Shown: piece after piece, positions 43,654 through 52,246 of the stretch
Layout: each line of letters opens with the position of its first letter
Numbering within the stretch: the first letter of the stretch is position 1
Program-made: the position numbers and the translations under genes
Assembly: GCF_001668575.1 (NCBI RefSeq)
Contig: NZ_LZMD01000079.1
Span: 91,334 to 155,333 of the forward strand
Source of the DNA: Mycobacterium sp. 1164985.4
GTDB taxonomy: Bacteria > Actinomycetota > Actinomycetes > Mycobacteriales > Mycobacteriaceae
Direction of reading: 5' to 3'
Length of the DNA stretch: 64,000 bases
The notes under the pieces: generated by a model
What the model was told of the DNA's origin: nothing
The model's input: the letters and a program-made list of their open reading frames with translations, nothing else
Databases searched by the model: none

Positions 43654-44394
43654 TCATGAGTCACCGGTTAAGGCGTTGCAGTGATACGCCTGCCACCCCA
43701 CGATGACCGTCTCATCGCCGCCTGGAGTTACGGAGGCTATGTTTCCAGCGGCAACCGCGGATAGTTCTTCGGCTATCAGGGTCAAGTCCGGTTTTACTGC
43801 TGGAGGGGCGTCGTCAGCCAGCTGTTGGGCGTTCTTCGCAGTCTGCGCTAGGCCTTTCGTGTTGATCGAAGGTTCTGACCCGGCTTGATGGGCGGAGAAT
43901 ACTTCAGCCACCACGTCAGTGTGGGCTTGCCGTACCCCTCCGTCCCACAGCGAGTTGAGTTCGGCGCAGAACGCTTCAGTTGACTTCCCGGCAGACGTCC
44001 CGAAGCCGAAGATGCCTAGCGAGCCAAGAGCAACAACAAAGACTATGGCGGCGGCGACGGCAGCGGCTGCGCCCGCTGAGGCCCATATGATCTTTCGTTG
44101 CCGAGACTGGTGTGACCAGAACTGACGGCCGTCGTCCCGCGCCTGGTTAACATGAGGCCGGATCCGCTCCCACGGGCCTGGCGTCGCCGGGGCAGGGGAC
44201 CCGGGGGGCATCTGCAGCGGTTGCGCGGGCGGCCCAGGAGTCGGCATGGGCGCGGGCCAGGGCCGCGCGGGCTGCCCCATCGACGGGGTTGTCTTAAGTT
44301 GCTGGTGAGGAGTCCAGTTTCGGCCGTCCCAGAAACGCTGCGCGTTGGCATCGTACGGGTCGTCGTACCAACCTGCTTGATAGGGATTCGTCAT
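43654..44394 (-). CDS. DUF2510 membrane protein
   Basis: A 246-residue protein with an N-terminal DUF2510 domain (NPYQAGWYDDPYDANAQRFWDGRNWTPH), a Pro-rich linker, one hydrophobic helix (IIWASAGAAAAVAAAIVFVVALGSLGIFGF) at about residues 108-137, and an extracytoplasmic part of about 110 residues with SAGKSTEAFCAELNSLWDGG and YHCNALTGDS. DUF2510 proteins are common actinobacterial membrane proteins of unknown function. The extracellular part has two cysteines. Opposing orientation to its neighbours. Confidence 0.8.
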   Translation of the reverse strand: MTNPYQAGWYDDPYDANAQRFWDGRNWTPHQQLKTTPSMGQPARPWPAPMPTPGPPAQPLQMPPGSPAPATPGPWERIRPHVNQARDDGRQFWSHQSRQRKIIWASAGAAAAVAAAIVFVVALGSLGIFGFGTSAGKSTEAFCAELNSLWDGGVRQAHTDVVAEVFSAHQAGSEPSINTKGLAQTAKNAQQLADDAPPAVKPDLTLIAEELSAVAAGNIASVTPGGDETVIVGWQAYHCNALTGDS

Positions 44395-45284
44395 GGGTCG
44401 ACGCTCCTGTCCGCGGATGCCTCGAGTGCGGTCGCGGGAGGTTGTCCGGGAAGTCGGTGGACCTTCATGGGCGGCCTGCGATCCTGCGGTGACTAACGAA
44501 CTACATCAACTATCGCTCTGTATGGCGTGGTGCACATGGTTTTGAGCAAAACACTTCTGGGTTGACCGCAAAGGCTTGGACCGCATTACTCGTGTGCGTC
44601 GTCGGCGCTCAGGCGTGCCAGCACATCGGACGCCACCTCAGGCAGCCACACCACTCGATCCCACTGTGCTGACGCGCCACCGCGTCGGCGTACGCCGCGG
44701 ACTCGTCGCTATTAGCGAGGGTTTAAGGCTGGAGGATATGACATTGCGCCTCGGGGAGGCGCGTTGCAGCGGGGCAGCGACTTGTTCGGCGTCGTCGGCT
44801 CCTTCTCCTTCGGCTTGTGCTTCGGGTGCTGCTTGTTACCGAGCCGGTACCGCCGCTGCGCATGGCCGGTGTCGCATTGGTTTTCGTTAGCGGTGTAGTG
44901 ATTCACTACACCCGACGCGACGTCGCTCCGCGAAGTCTGATCGGAGATGCCGACACGAGCGGCTCGGGCGGATCGACAGCTGGGAGCCGCGCGGCGCACA
45001 CGCCGCATCGGCCGCTCCCAGCGGGGCAACCGGATGCGGCTAGCGCCGGATTCGACTTCGCAGTAGCCGTACCGTGGGCCTCCCAACGCAATCCGTGCGC
45101 GGCGGTTGTACCTCCAGCCGAGTCGACGCTGGTCCGGCACGAGATGCTTACAGAAATCTTTCAGCAACTTCACAGATTGCACATCGTCGAGAACTTTTTT
45201 GCGAAAACGCCGTCGCAGCGCGCGGTAGGGGGATGATCGACATGAAAGTAAAGCGCAGCGAGCGGCGGCGTTAGGGGGCGGCCC
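44395..45284. other. Intergenic region, possible transporter remnant
   Basis: No intact gene. A stretch on the plus strand (44830-44920) can be read as LLVTEPVPPLRMAGVALVFVSGVVIHYT, which looks like the last helix of a DMT/EamA-type transporter, but no upstream part is found. The surrounding ORFs are shadows. This may be a degraded gene. Confidence 0.3.
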
Positions 45285-45395
45285 ATGAAGAGACGAATCG
45301 TCGTGGCAGCGGCCACCGCAGTCCTGGCACCTCTCGCGGCATACAGCGGTCCCGCATGTACCGCATCGGGCAACAGCAGCAGAAGTCGGTCATGA
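45285..45395 (+). CDS. Short exported peptide overlapping the next gene
   Basis: A 36-residue ORF: a basic start MKRR, a hydrophobic core IVVAAATAVLAPLAAYSGPAC and a Ser/Arg tail. A GGGGG ribosome-binding site is about nine bases upstream, and the stop overlaps the ATG of the membrane protein (ATGA). It may be a translation-coupling leader or a small secreted peptide. Not in the set of longer ORFs. Confidence 0.4.
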   Translation: MKRRIVVAAATAVLAPLAAYSGPACTASGNSSRSRS

Positions 45396-45901
45396 CAGCG
45401 CCGCGCGTCCTTTCAGAGGTTGAGCGCAGCCAGATATTGCGTCAAGTCATCGACACTAAGGTCATCAGCCAGCAGGGAACGGCCACACAGATCAACACCA
45501 CCGGTTACGTGACGAACGTGGGCGGAATGGTAAACCCAGTCAGCGCCACCAGCTCCGTAACATCACGGCGCACCGGTCCCTTTGTTAAGCAATGGGGCAC
45601 TACCTGGGCCGTGGTTGCCTACGGGAACTGGCTCTGGCACCCAGCAGTGATCGTGATGCGCGCGATGGTTTCCTTTTTTACGTGTGGCTTGTACTTGCCT
45701 TGGTGGTTCTATCTCACCTTCAAGAAGCCACCGCTCTACACGCTCGCGATCAACGAGTTCGGCTATGAGTCATGGATGCAGCATCCGATACCACAGGCGC
45801 AGCTGATTCTGCGCTACGTCCTGCTTGCCGCGCTTGTCTTGTGGGCATTCATGGCGCTGGGCGTACTAGGCGCACTCGGACAAGCGGCAAATTCGCAATG
45901 A
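45392..45901 (+). CDS. Two-helix membrane protein of unknown function
   Basis: A 169-residue protein with a soluble N-terminal third (SEVERSQILRQVIDTKVISQQGTATQINTTGY, rich in Ser/Thr/Gln) and two hydrophobic segments (WHPAVIVMRAMVSFFTCGLYLPWWFYLTF and LILRYVLLAALVLWAFMALGVLG). No family recognised, although the arrangement resembles proteins attached to phage- or plasmid-like regions. The ATG at 45392 is preferred because of the ATGA overlap with the small upstream ORF. Confidence 0.6.
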   Translation: MTAPRVLSEVERSQILRQVIDTKVISQQGTATQINTTGYVTNVGGMVNPVSATSSVTSRRTGPFVKQWGTTWAVVAYGNWLWHPAVIVMRAMVSFFTCGLYLPWWFYLTFKKPPLYTLAINEFGYESWMQHPIPQAQLILRYVLLAALVLWAFMALGVLGALGQAANSQ

Positions 45902-46043
45902 CTAGGTTCCGCTTGCTATCGCGAAACTTGTAGGACTCTTGCGAGTTCAGTGAGTCTCGTTGTGGCTCATAGCTGTAACACAGATCCAGTTCGCCTAACT
46001 CGCCGCTGGCCGACCAGCACGATCAAGTTTTAGTGCGCCGCGA

Positions 46044-46180
46044 CTACTCCAGCGTGGCCAGTGACCAACACCAGCCGGCCAGCTCATGAGCGACGGTGAC
46101 GTTGGCCACCACATGGTGCTCCCTGCGCTCGTTGCGGTCATGGCGCTCCTGTCGATCCGGGTTGGTGATGGGTTCACTCT
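46044..46180 (-). mobile_element. IS110-like transposase 3'-end remnant
   Basis: The minus-strand reading RQERHDRNERREHHVVANVTVAHELAGWCWSLATLE resembles the C-terminal end of IS110-family transposases (VARELAGWCWSLA). No further transposase sequence is present upstream, so it is a remnant at most. A complementary N-terminal fragment of the same family lies at 51584-51910. Confidence 0.35.
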
Positions 46181-46317
46181 CGTCCCGATCGGCGGTCGTG
46201 TCCTCAACACTGGCCACAATCTTCGCCGCCGGAACTGCGGGCCCCGCCCTACCCGGTACCCCCCAAAAGCGCGCCCGAGCCGGGCGATGTGCGCCGATCG
46301 GTGCGAGAATCCTGCAG

Positions 46318-46971
46318 ATGTGCGCACTCCGGGTCGTCATCGCCGACGACGATGTACTGCTGCGCGAAGGCGTGGCCAGCCTGCTTCAGCGGTCCGACTT
46401 CGAGGTCAGCGGCCAGGCCGGCGACGCATCCGAACTGCTCGATCTGGTGCGTGAACAGCGTCCGCAATTGGTGCTGACCGACATTCGCATGCCCCCGACG
46501 AACAGCACTGAAGGCCTCGACGCCGCGCGGGTCATCCGTGAAGAATCGCCGGACACCGCGGTCGTCGTGCTGTCGGCGCACATCGACGTCGACCATGCGA
46601 CCGAACTGCTGGCCGGCGGCCGCGGCATCGGATATCTGTTGAAATCCCGCGTCACCGATGTCGACGACTTCGTCGACACCCTGGAGCGAGTCGCCAACGG
46701 CGCATCGGTGGTCGACCCGGCGTTGGTGGCCGAACTCGTCGATGCCCGGCGCCGCGACGATCCGCTGGCCGCGCTGAGCACCCGTGAACGCGAGGTCCTC
46801 ACGTTGATGGCCGAGGGCCTGTCGAACGCCGGGATCGGACGTCGCCTGTGGGTCACCGAGGGCACCGTCGAAAAGCATGTGCGCAGCATCCTGACCAAGC
46901 TGAACCTGCCCGAGACGGGTGACGATCACCGGCGCGTTCGCGCCGTGATCATGTACCTCGAATCACGCTGA
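46318..46971 (+). CDS. NarL/LuxR-type response regulator
   Basis: A 217-residue two-component regulator. The receiver has the acidic pocket IADDD, the phosphoacceptor Asp55 (VLTDIRMPP) and the conserved Lys in LLKSRV; the C-terminal LuxR helix-turn-helix is LSTREREVLTLMAEGLSNAGIGRRLWVTEGTVEKHVRSILTKLNL. The ATG at 46318 is the only start fitting a receiver N-terminus. It converges (9-base overlap) with a stand-alone receiver at 46963 and lies next to a matching histidine kinase at 47424. Confidence 0.93.
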   Translation: MCALRVVIADDDVLLREGVASLLQRSDFEVSGQAGDASELLDLVREQRPQLVLTDIRMPPTNSTEGLDAARVIREESPDTAVVVLSAHIDVDHATELLAGGRGIGYLLKSRVTDVDDFVDTLERVANGASVVDPALVAELVDARRRDDPLAALSTREREVLTLMAEGLSNAGIGRRLWVTEGTVEKHVRSILTKLNLPETGDDHRRVRAVIMYLESR

Positions 46972-47316
46972 CGACAACATGTTCCGGATAGCGGCGGGTG
47001 AGAGCGCAAGCTTCGGCAGGAAGCCGCGCGCGGGGCTGGCGGCGATCAGATCGGCGAAATCCTGTTCGTCGTGGGTGGAGATGAGGATGACCGCGGTGTC
47101 GGCGACCTGTTCGGTCAGCTCTCGGGCGATGTCGAATCCGCTCTCGGCTCCCAGATCGACGTCGACGAGCGCAACATCGGGCCGCAGCTGCCTGCCCTGG
47201 CGCACGGCCCCTGCGCCGTCACACGCGGTGCCGACGACAGAGATGCCGCCGCGCTCGAGCATCACACGGGCGGCATCGCGGAATCCGGCGCTGTCATCGA
47301 CGATCAAACAGCGCAT
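46963..47316 (-). CDS. Stand-alone response-regulator receiver
   Basis: A 117-residue single-domain receiver with no output domain. Asp7-Asp8 (IVDDS), Asp52 (VALVDVDLG), Thr/Ser at position about 80 (ILISTHD) and the Lys in FLPKLALS complete the phosphorylation site. Such proteins usually act as phosphate sinks or signal by protein contact. It is divergent from the histidine kinase at 47424 and convergent with the NarL-type regulator, so the kinase may serve both. Confidence 0.88.
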   Translation of the reverse strand: MRCLIVDDSAGFRDAARVMLERGGISVVGTACDGAGAVRQGRQLRPDVALVDVDLGAESGFDIARELTEQVADTAVILISTHDEQDFADLIAASPARGFLPKLALSPAAIRNMLSSA

Positions 47317-47423
47317 GGCGAACCTCCTCGACGTGCATACCTACCAGGCTGGCAGGACGGTCGGCTTCTGGCATTCCCGCTAACCGGAAAGATTCACACC
47401 ATGGCGCGCATTACCATCGGCCG

Positions 47424-48932
47424 GTGACCCGGCAATCGCTGCCGAACCGCCTGCTCGCGGCTTTCGTCCGGCCCACCGCGCGTCCGCTCGGTCTGGGCAT
47501 CGTCGTCGCGGCGTCTTTCCTCGTTGCCGAGATCCTGCTGGTGTACGGGCTGAAGCGGATCGCACCGGAGAACGCGTTCGGTGCGATCCTGCTGTTGGGC
47601 GTGCTCGTGGTGTCGGCGGGTTGGGGTTTCGGGCTCGCGGTCGCCACCTCACTGGTGAGCACGGTGGTCTACGCGTATTTCCACCTCGAGGGGCACGGGA
47701 CCCTCGCACCCTCGATCATCATCTTCCTCACGCTGGCACTCCTGGCGAATGTGCTTGCAGGGCAGGCGCGGCTGCGGACCGCCGAGGCCGAGCAGCGCGG
47801 TCGAGAGGCAGCGGCGCTGGCCGCGCAGCAGGCGGCGCTGCGCCGGGTCGCCACGCTGGTCGCCCGCGGTGCCGAACCCGTGGAGGTATACCGCGCCGCC
47901 GTCGACGAATTGGCCGAGAGTCTCGACGTCGAGCACGCCACGCTGCTGCTCTTCACACACGAAGACGGATGTGTGGTGCTCGCGGCGCGCAACCGCGGTG
48001 ACCGCCCGGGTTTGTCTGAGGGCGAACGCTTTTCGCTGGACGGGGACAGCATCAGCGCCCGGATCCGCAAGACGGCGGAGCCTGCACGCATCGACGACTA
48101 CTCGATCGCGACCGGTGAAATCGCCGCGCGCCTGCAGGGTCTCGGCACGCGTTCCGCCGTCGGTGCCCCGCTGATCGTCAGCGATGAGGTGCGCGGTGCG
48201 CTCATCGTGTCGGCGGCTCGGCCCCACGCGATACCGGCGGACACCGAGGCGCACATCTGCGACTTCGCCGATCTGGTGTGCACGGCGATCGCCAACGCCG
48301 AGACCCGCGCGGAACTCACCGCGTCGCGGGCGCGCATCGTGGCGGCGGCCGACCAGGCGCGCAGGGGGTTCGAACGTGATCTGCACGACGGAGCCCAGCA
48401 GCGGATTGTGTCGCTGAGCCTGGAACTACGGGCGATCGAGGCGTCGGTTCCCGAAGACGACGAACTGCGCCCGCAGCTGTCCAACGTCGTCGCCGGCCTC
48501 GGCGGGCTGTACTCCGATCTGCAGGAACTTTCGCGTGGTCTCCATCCGGCGATCCTGTCAAAGGGCGGGCTCGGCCCGGCGGTCAGGACGTTGGCCCGCC
48601 GCTCCCCCGTCCCGGTGGAACTGGACATCGATGTCGAGGGCAGGTTGCCCGAGTCGGTCGAGGTGGCCGCGTATTACGTTGTCGCCGAGTGTCTTACCAA
48701 CGCCGCGAAACATGCGAACGCGGAACTGGTGACCGTGTCCGCGAGGCGGGGGGACGGAGAGGTGCGGCTCTCGGTCAGCGACGACGGCGACGGCGGAGCG
48801 ACGCCCGGCGAAGGCTCGGGGTTGGTCGGGTTGCGCGACCGAGTCGAAGCGTTGTCCGGGCAGCTCGCCGTCACCAGCAGGCCGGGTCAGGGCACCACTG
48901 TGTCGGCGACGATCCCGGTGCCTCCGGAATAG
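47424..48932 (+). CDS. HisKA_3 sensor histidine kinase with GAF domain
   Basis: A 502-residue NarX/DesK-type kinase. The N-terminal part has about four membrane helices (residues 20-105, DUF4118-like), then a coiled coil rich in Ala/Glu/Gln, a GAF domain (about 140-300: VYRAAVDELAESLDVEHATLLLFTHEDG onward), the phosphoacceptor His321 in RDLHDGAQQRIVSLSLEL, and the ATPase domain ending GSGLVGLRDRVEALSGQL. It is the natural partner of the NarL-type regulator at 46318. Starts with GTG at 47424. Confidence 0.92.
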   Translation: MTRQSLPNRLLAAFVRPTARPLGLGIVVAASFLVAEILLVYGLKRIAPENAFGAILLLGVLVVSAGWGFGLAVATSLVSTVVYAYFHLEGHGTLAPSIIIFLTLALLANVLAGQARLRTAEAEQRGREAAALAAQQAALRRVATLVARGAEPVEVYRAAVDELAESLDVEHATLLLFTHEDGCVVLAARNRGDRPGLSEGERFSLDGDSISARIRKTAEPARIDDYSIATGEIAARLQGLGTRSAVGAPLIVSDEVRGALIVSAARPHAIPADTEAHICDFADLVCTAIANAETRAELTASRARIVAAADQARRGFERDLHDGAQQRIVSLSLELRAIEASVPEDDELRPQLSNVVAGLGGLYSDLQELSRGLHPAILSKGGLGPAVRTLARRSPVPVELDIDVEGRLPESVEVAAYYVVAECLTNAAKHANAELVTVSARRGDGEVRLSVSDDGDGGATPGEGSGLVGLRDRVEALSGQLAVTSRPGQGTTVSATIPVPPE

Positions 48933-48938
48933 CGCCCC

Positions 48939-49150
48939 TTAGAAGCCGCGGACCGAGGCATCGTTGATGAAGAAGCCGTCGCGGCTCGCATCGTTCATGA
49001 TGCATGTGCGGTAGCCCTGCTCCGGCTGAACGGTCCATCCGTTGGTTTGCTACGTACCGGAGTCCACCGTCACGGGCGGGGTGGTCGGTTCGGCGATCAG
49101 CCCTCGGTCCCAATAGAACTCGCCGGTGCCGCGTACGACCGCGAGATTTG
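48939..49150 (-). pseudogene. Broken third copy of the secreted-protein gene
   Basis: Reading the minus strand gives NLAVVRGTGEFYWDRGLIAEP, an in-frame TAG stop, then QTNGWTVQPEQGYRTCIMNDASRDGFFINDASVRGF and the stop. The same blocks occur in the secreted proteins at 38860 and 49231 (NLAVVRGTGEMYWERG, FINGADVRQF). The 5' half including the signal peptide is gone, cut at about 49150 where the adhC tail begins. It is therefore a truncated, stop-interrupted copy. Confidence 0.8.
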
Positions 49151-49192
49151 GCCAGGAATGCGCGGTACCGCTTCATCATCGACACGGAGTCA
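49151..49192 (+). pseudogene. adhC 3'-end fragment
   Basis: The plus-strand codons read ARNARYRFIIDTES, matching the C-terminal ASDVRYRFVIDTESL of AdhC (end 38829). The surrounding bases to the next secreted-protein gene also align with the adhC-downstream sequence. This short piece shows that the segment to its right was copied from the adhC locus. Confidence 0.8.
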
Positions 49193-49230
49193 CGATGCGT
49201 CTGGTTCTCGCCTGCACACCTGGTGGCCGA

Positions 49231-49689
49231 TCAGAACTGACGGACGTCAGCACCGTTGATGAACATCCCGTGACCGGTGGCGTCATAAGTGAAGCGCGTC
49301 CGTAGATTCTCGCCTTGAATGGTCCACCCGTCGACGCGGTGAATCTGCCCTACGTCGACGGCGACATCTCCGCCGGTGGCTTCGTTGGCGGCAGGGACGA
49401 CACCCCTCTCCCAGTACATTTCGCCGGTGCCGCGCACGACCGCGAGGTTGAGCCGGTTATTGAATTTCGACGTCTCCCACGGCGCCTGACCCCATGGTTG
49501 GCCGTCCACACGCTGACATACCACTATCGGCCCGCCGCCGCGCTTGACGTCGTCCGCACTCACCAGGCAGCGAACCATTCCCCCTCCGACCACGACGAGC
49601 TGGCCGACGTCAGCCGCTGCCCGCGATGCAAGGGGCGACGCGAGCAACATCGACAACGCCGCGAAGAAGGCGCCGAAGTGTCGAACCAT
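49231..49689 (-). CDS. Small secreted protein, copy 3 of the duplicated gene
   Basis: A 152-residue paralogue of the 38860-39318 product of exactly equal length. Signal MVRHFGAFFAALSMLLASPLASRAAA, then the same cysteine pair and the same blocks (WETSKFNNRLNLAVVRGTGEMYWERG, FTYDATGHGMFINGADVRQF). Most differences are in the signal peptide and in the Asp/Ala-rich loop. GGAGG precedes the ATG at 49689. Retention of both intact copies suggests the protein is used. Confidence 0.76.
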   Translation of the reverse strand: MVRHFGAFFAALSMLLASPLASRAAADVGQLVVVGGGMVRCLVSADDVKRGGGPIVVCQRVDGQPWGQAPWETSKFNNRLNLAVVRGTGEMYWERGVVPAANEATGGDVAVDVGQIHRVDGWTIQGENLRTRFTYDATGHGMFINGADVRQF

Positions 49690-49903
49690 GTGATCCTCCA
49701 TGCGAGCGAAACGTTCAGCGGGATGTTTTCACGTCGGCGGACCCGATTCGACGGTTTCGGCAAACTCGCGCTTCACCCTGACGGGCGCGTTTCCCGAAGG
49801 GGCCGGTGCTGTAAGAACTGGAAGCCTCAGCGCTCTTGTTCGGTCACGACAGCCGAACAGCTCCACGGACGCAGTCCGGTTTCAAACGATTGTCGAACGC
49901 GTA

Positions 49904-50096
49904 TCACGCTTCGGACGCCCAGAGGATGCGGCGTGCTGCGTGGAAACCGGCCAGCACCGAGACGGCGAGCATCATGACGAACATCAGTAGCCAGTTTGGT
50001 ACGCCCGTGGTCGCCGTACCACCAAACGATGGTGAACAGCACCAGAATCGCGCCGGCAGAACAGAGCGAGGCGACGGCCCCAACCGACGACCCCAA
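49904..50096 (-). pseudogene. Small two-helix membrane protein, frameshifted
   Basis: Two helices can be read on the minus strand, but in different frames: SSVGAVASLCSAGAILVLFTIVWWYGDHGRT and, after a shift near 49995-50010, NWLLMFVMMLAVSVLAGFHAARRILWASEA with a stop at 49904. Joined, they make a plausible 60-residue membrane protein. It lies between the secreted gene and the nrdF remnant, matching the place where small genes precede nrdF2 in M. tuberculosis. Confidence 0.5.
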
Positions 50097-50122
50097 CCAG
50101 GGTTGGAACCTTGAGCTGCGGC

Positions 50123-50221
50123 TTAGAAGTCCCAGTCCTCGTCTTCGGTCACGACGGCCTTGCCGATCACATAGCTCGAACCCGAGCCGGAGAAGAAGTC
50201 GTGGTTCTGCGCAGCTACCTG
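50123..50221 (-). pseudogene. nrdF 3'-end remnant, copy 2
   Basis: The reading frame ends QNHDFFSGSGSSYVIG then KAVVTEDEDWDF and a TAA stop, which matches the C-terminus of mycobacterial class Ib ribonucleotide reductase R2 (the subunit-binding end xEDxDWDF). Upstream residues no longer match, so only about 30 codons of nrdF remain. The intact gene presumably lies to the right of the window. Confidence 0.8.
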
Positions 50222-50225
50222 GTGG

Positions 50226-51177
50226 GGACGTCGAAATAGCATCTCAACTGGGAAGATAGCTATCTGCTGATACCTCTGGATACCCCAAGAAGTCGCCAAA
50301 ATGTGGACAAAATGTGGGCACGAACCACCGGGGTCGGACTCGCCGCGTATCGCGTAGGTCGCTGGGCCACTGCACTCAGCCGGTCGCGCCAACGGTGGAA
50401 TACTGGGCGCGCAGTTCGGCCTCCGACGGGTCGGCGCGTAGCGCGCCTGGAAAGGGACGTCGATCCCGAGTGCAAACGTCAGTCGACCTGTAGACAGAAC
50501 CAAAAGGGTGACACTGAAGTACGTCGTCCAGGCGCTTACGGTTGATTGTTGCGTTGGGATCTAACCTGCTGAACAGCAGGGATATGAAGTGGCCTGTGCA
50601 CATGAAGTACCTGCCAGTGGACCCCTGGCCACAGGGTCTGGGCCGGGCGGGTCTCGCCCGTTGCAGCGCACCGTAATCAATTCTCGCGCGGCTCGGCTCG
50701 GCGACAACACGACACCGCCGTACCGTCCGCGATGTCGTGCCTGAGGCCCTTCCTGGAGGGGTGGCTGCAGGAGGCCGTCAGCTGCCGGTGCTCGACGAGG
50801 GACGCAGATTGCCGCCCGTAATGAACTGTCGCCTGAGGGAAGGTGATCAGATGGCCTCCAGCGACTCCGATCGGCGACGCGCGCCGAGCTGGCCGCCGAA
50901 CTCGGCTTCCATCTGGCCAGCCTGGCCTCCGAAGGCATCGAACCGCTCCGGCGGCAGAATGCGGCTGGTGCTCCGCATCTGTTGTCTGCTAGTCGGATCG
51001 CCGAGCGGTTCTACGCTTGGTGCAGATGACCCGATGAGATTGGGTCGATAAGAACGTGACTCGTCAACAATGACTCGAAGGGCCTGCGGACCTCGTCAAA
51101 GGCAGCGGCCCAATCTGCGGTGACTACAGCGTGATCAGCCCGCGCGGTGCGGTCCATCGCGGCTAGTGTCGGCAACC
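50226..51177. other. Intergenic region with unrecognised coding fragments
   Basis: No gene is supported. At 50870-51030 the plus strand can be read as AELAAELGFHLASLASEGIEPLRRQNAAGAPHLLSASRIAERFYAWC, which has coding character but no start or known family. AAAATGTGG repeats occur near 50300 where insertion sites are common, but no integrase is found. Confidence 0.35.
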
Positions 51178-51564
51178 TCACCATGACATTGCGGTTCCGA
51201 ACAATTCTTGGTGCTTGCGCACCATGTAATCATCGTCCTTGAGGTAGACGACGTAGAGCAGCCCCCTCACCAGAAGGCTCAGCGTCTCCAGGTCACTGAA
51301 GTACATATGCATGTCATGCGCCGATTCCGGGTCGCTGGAGCAGCTCGATAGGTGCGCACATTGTGTGGCCGTTTCACCCACATATCGCCACAACACCACT
51401 TCACTTTCGGCGGTGTGGAGATCGGTAACTACGTGGACGACACCCGCACCTTCGATCGGCACCCTCGTGTGCAATTTTGGGTGCCCGACGCCATTGTTGT
51501 GCGGCTTACCGAAGGGATCAACCAACACACACTCATTTGGAGGATGTGGCGGAACCCTGGGCAT
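51178..51564 (-). CDS. Hypothetical protein
   Basis: A 128-residue ORF without recognised family. It has a His/Asp-rich central part (THVVTDLHTAESEVVLWRYVGE-like) and a C-terminal LSLLVRGLLYVVYLKDDDYM segment that could be a buried helix-strand. Its 5' end lies against the IS110 fragment, so it may be truncated. Low confidence that it is a real gene. Confidence 0.3.
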   Translation of the reverse strand: MPRVPPHPPNECVLVDPFGKPHNNGVGHPKLHTRVPIEGAGVVHVVTDLHTAESEVVLWRYVGETATQCAHLSSCSSDPESAHDMHMYFSDLETLSLLVRGLLYVVYLKDDDYMVRKHQELFGTAMSW

Positions 51565-51583
51565 ACCAACACTTTATCGATGG

Positions 51584-51910
51584 CTACCGACATAACTTGC
51601 GTGCTCGCACTGACGCTACGACCCGGTAACCGGCGGCTAGCAGATCCTCTTCTAGGAGCCTCGACACGTTACGGCAGTCTTCAACGGCCCAGACTGTGTC
51701 AGGTCCAAACCTGCTGCGCGCCCACCGAATCGCCGCCAGATGTCCGAGACTGTTCGTGTCCGAAACCTTCTGGCCGATCTTGCGTCCTGACTCATCTATT
51801 GCTACGAAGGTGTGGCTGCGCTTGTGCGCATCGATTCCTACGGTGGCCAAACGAAACACGTCCTTTCGCGCGCGAACCAGGCGCGCCCGACACCGGTCAT
51901 ATGTAGCCAC
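51584..51910 (-). mobile_element. IS110-family transposase N-terminal fragment
   Basis: A 108-residue piece. VGIDAHKRSHTFVAIDESGRKIG and ARSRFGPDTVWAVEDCRNVSRLLEEDLLAAGYRVVASV are the start of the DEDD catalytic domain of IS110-type transposases, with the first Asp in VGIDAHK and the acidic pair in VEDC. The stop follows at ARKLC, so most of the transposase is missing. It shows past insertion activity. Confidence 0.75.
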
Positions 51911-52246
51911 CTACCGGCGGCAGCTTCCTGCAAAAGTCAGGCGCGCCCGGCGATGCGAACGCAAAACCGATTCGGTTGATCTCATCATCTGAACCCGTAA
52001 CAGGTTCATTGACTCCGCCCCGTCGACAACTCCCGTACATAGCCCCACGACATCGGCAAGTTTTCATCAAGAGTCGATCAGCGCGAAGGTGCCGACCCTA
52101 CCCCCGAACTACGCCCTCGGGATAGGGCCGCGAGCCGCCACGCGCGGTCACGCATTGTCCCTTTGGTTAGGGGATGTGCGACCGTGCCCCCGTGATCGCC
52201 AGGACGACGGCTGATCAGCCGTTCGCCATCAGGCCAGGCGCTTGGC
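51911..52246. other. Intergenic region between the IS fragment and a broken gene
   Basis: Nothing recognisable was seen on either strand. Sequence near 51990-52080 is less GC-rich. It may hold the missing part of the inserted element, decayed beyond recognition. Confidence 0.35.

Noticed and set aside
44712..45182. 156-residue minus-strand ORF, possible gene in the 44-45 kb gap
   Set aside because: No signal, motif or ribosome-binding site; the opposite strand shows a more coding-like fragment.
50280..50340. AAAATGTGG repeats suggesting a phage attachment site
   Set aside because: Such sequences often flank integrases, but no integrase, tRNA or second copy of a core site was found.
50561..50938. 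125-residue minus-strand ORF
   Set aside because: Composition like a shadow; the plus strand in the same place has more plausible codons, though also no recognised gene.
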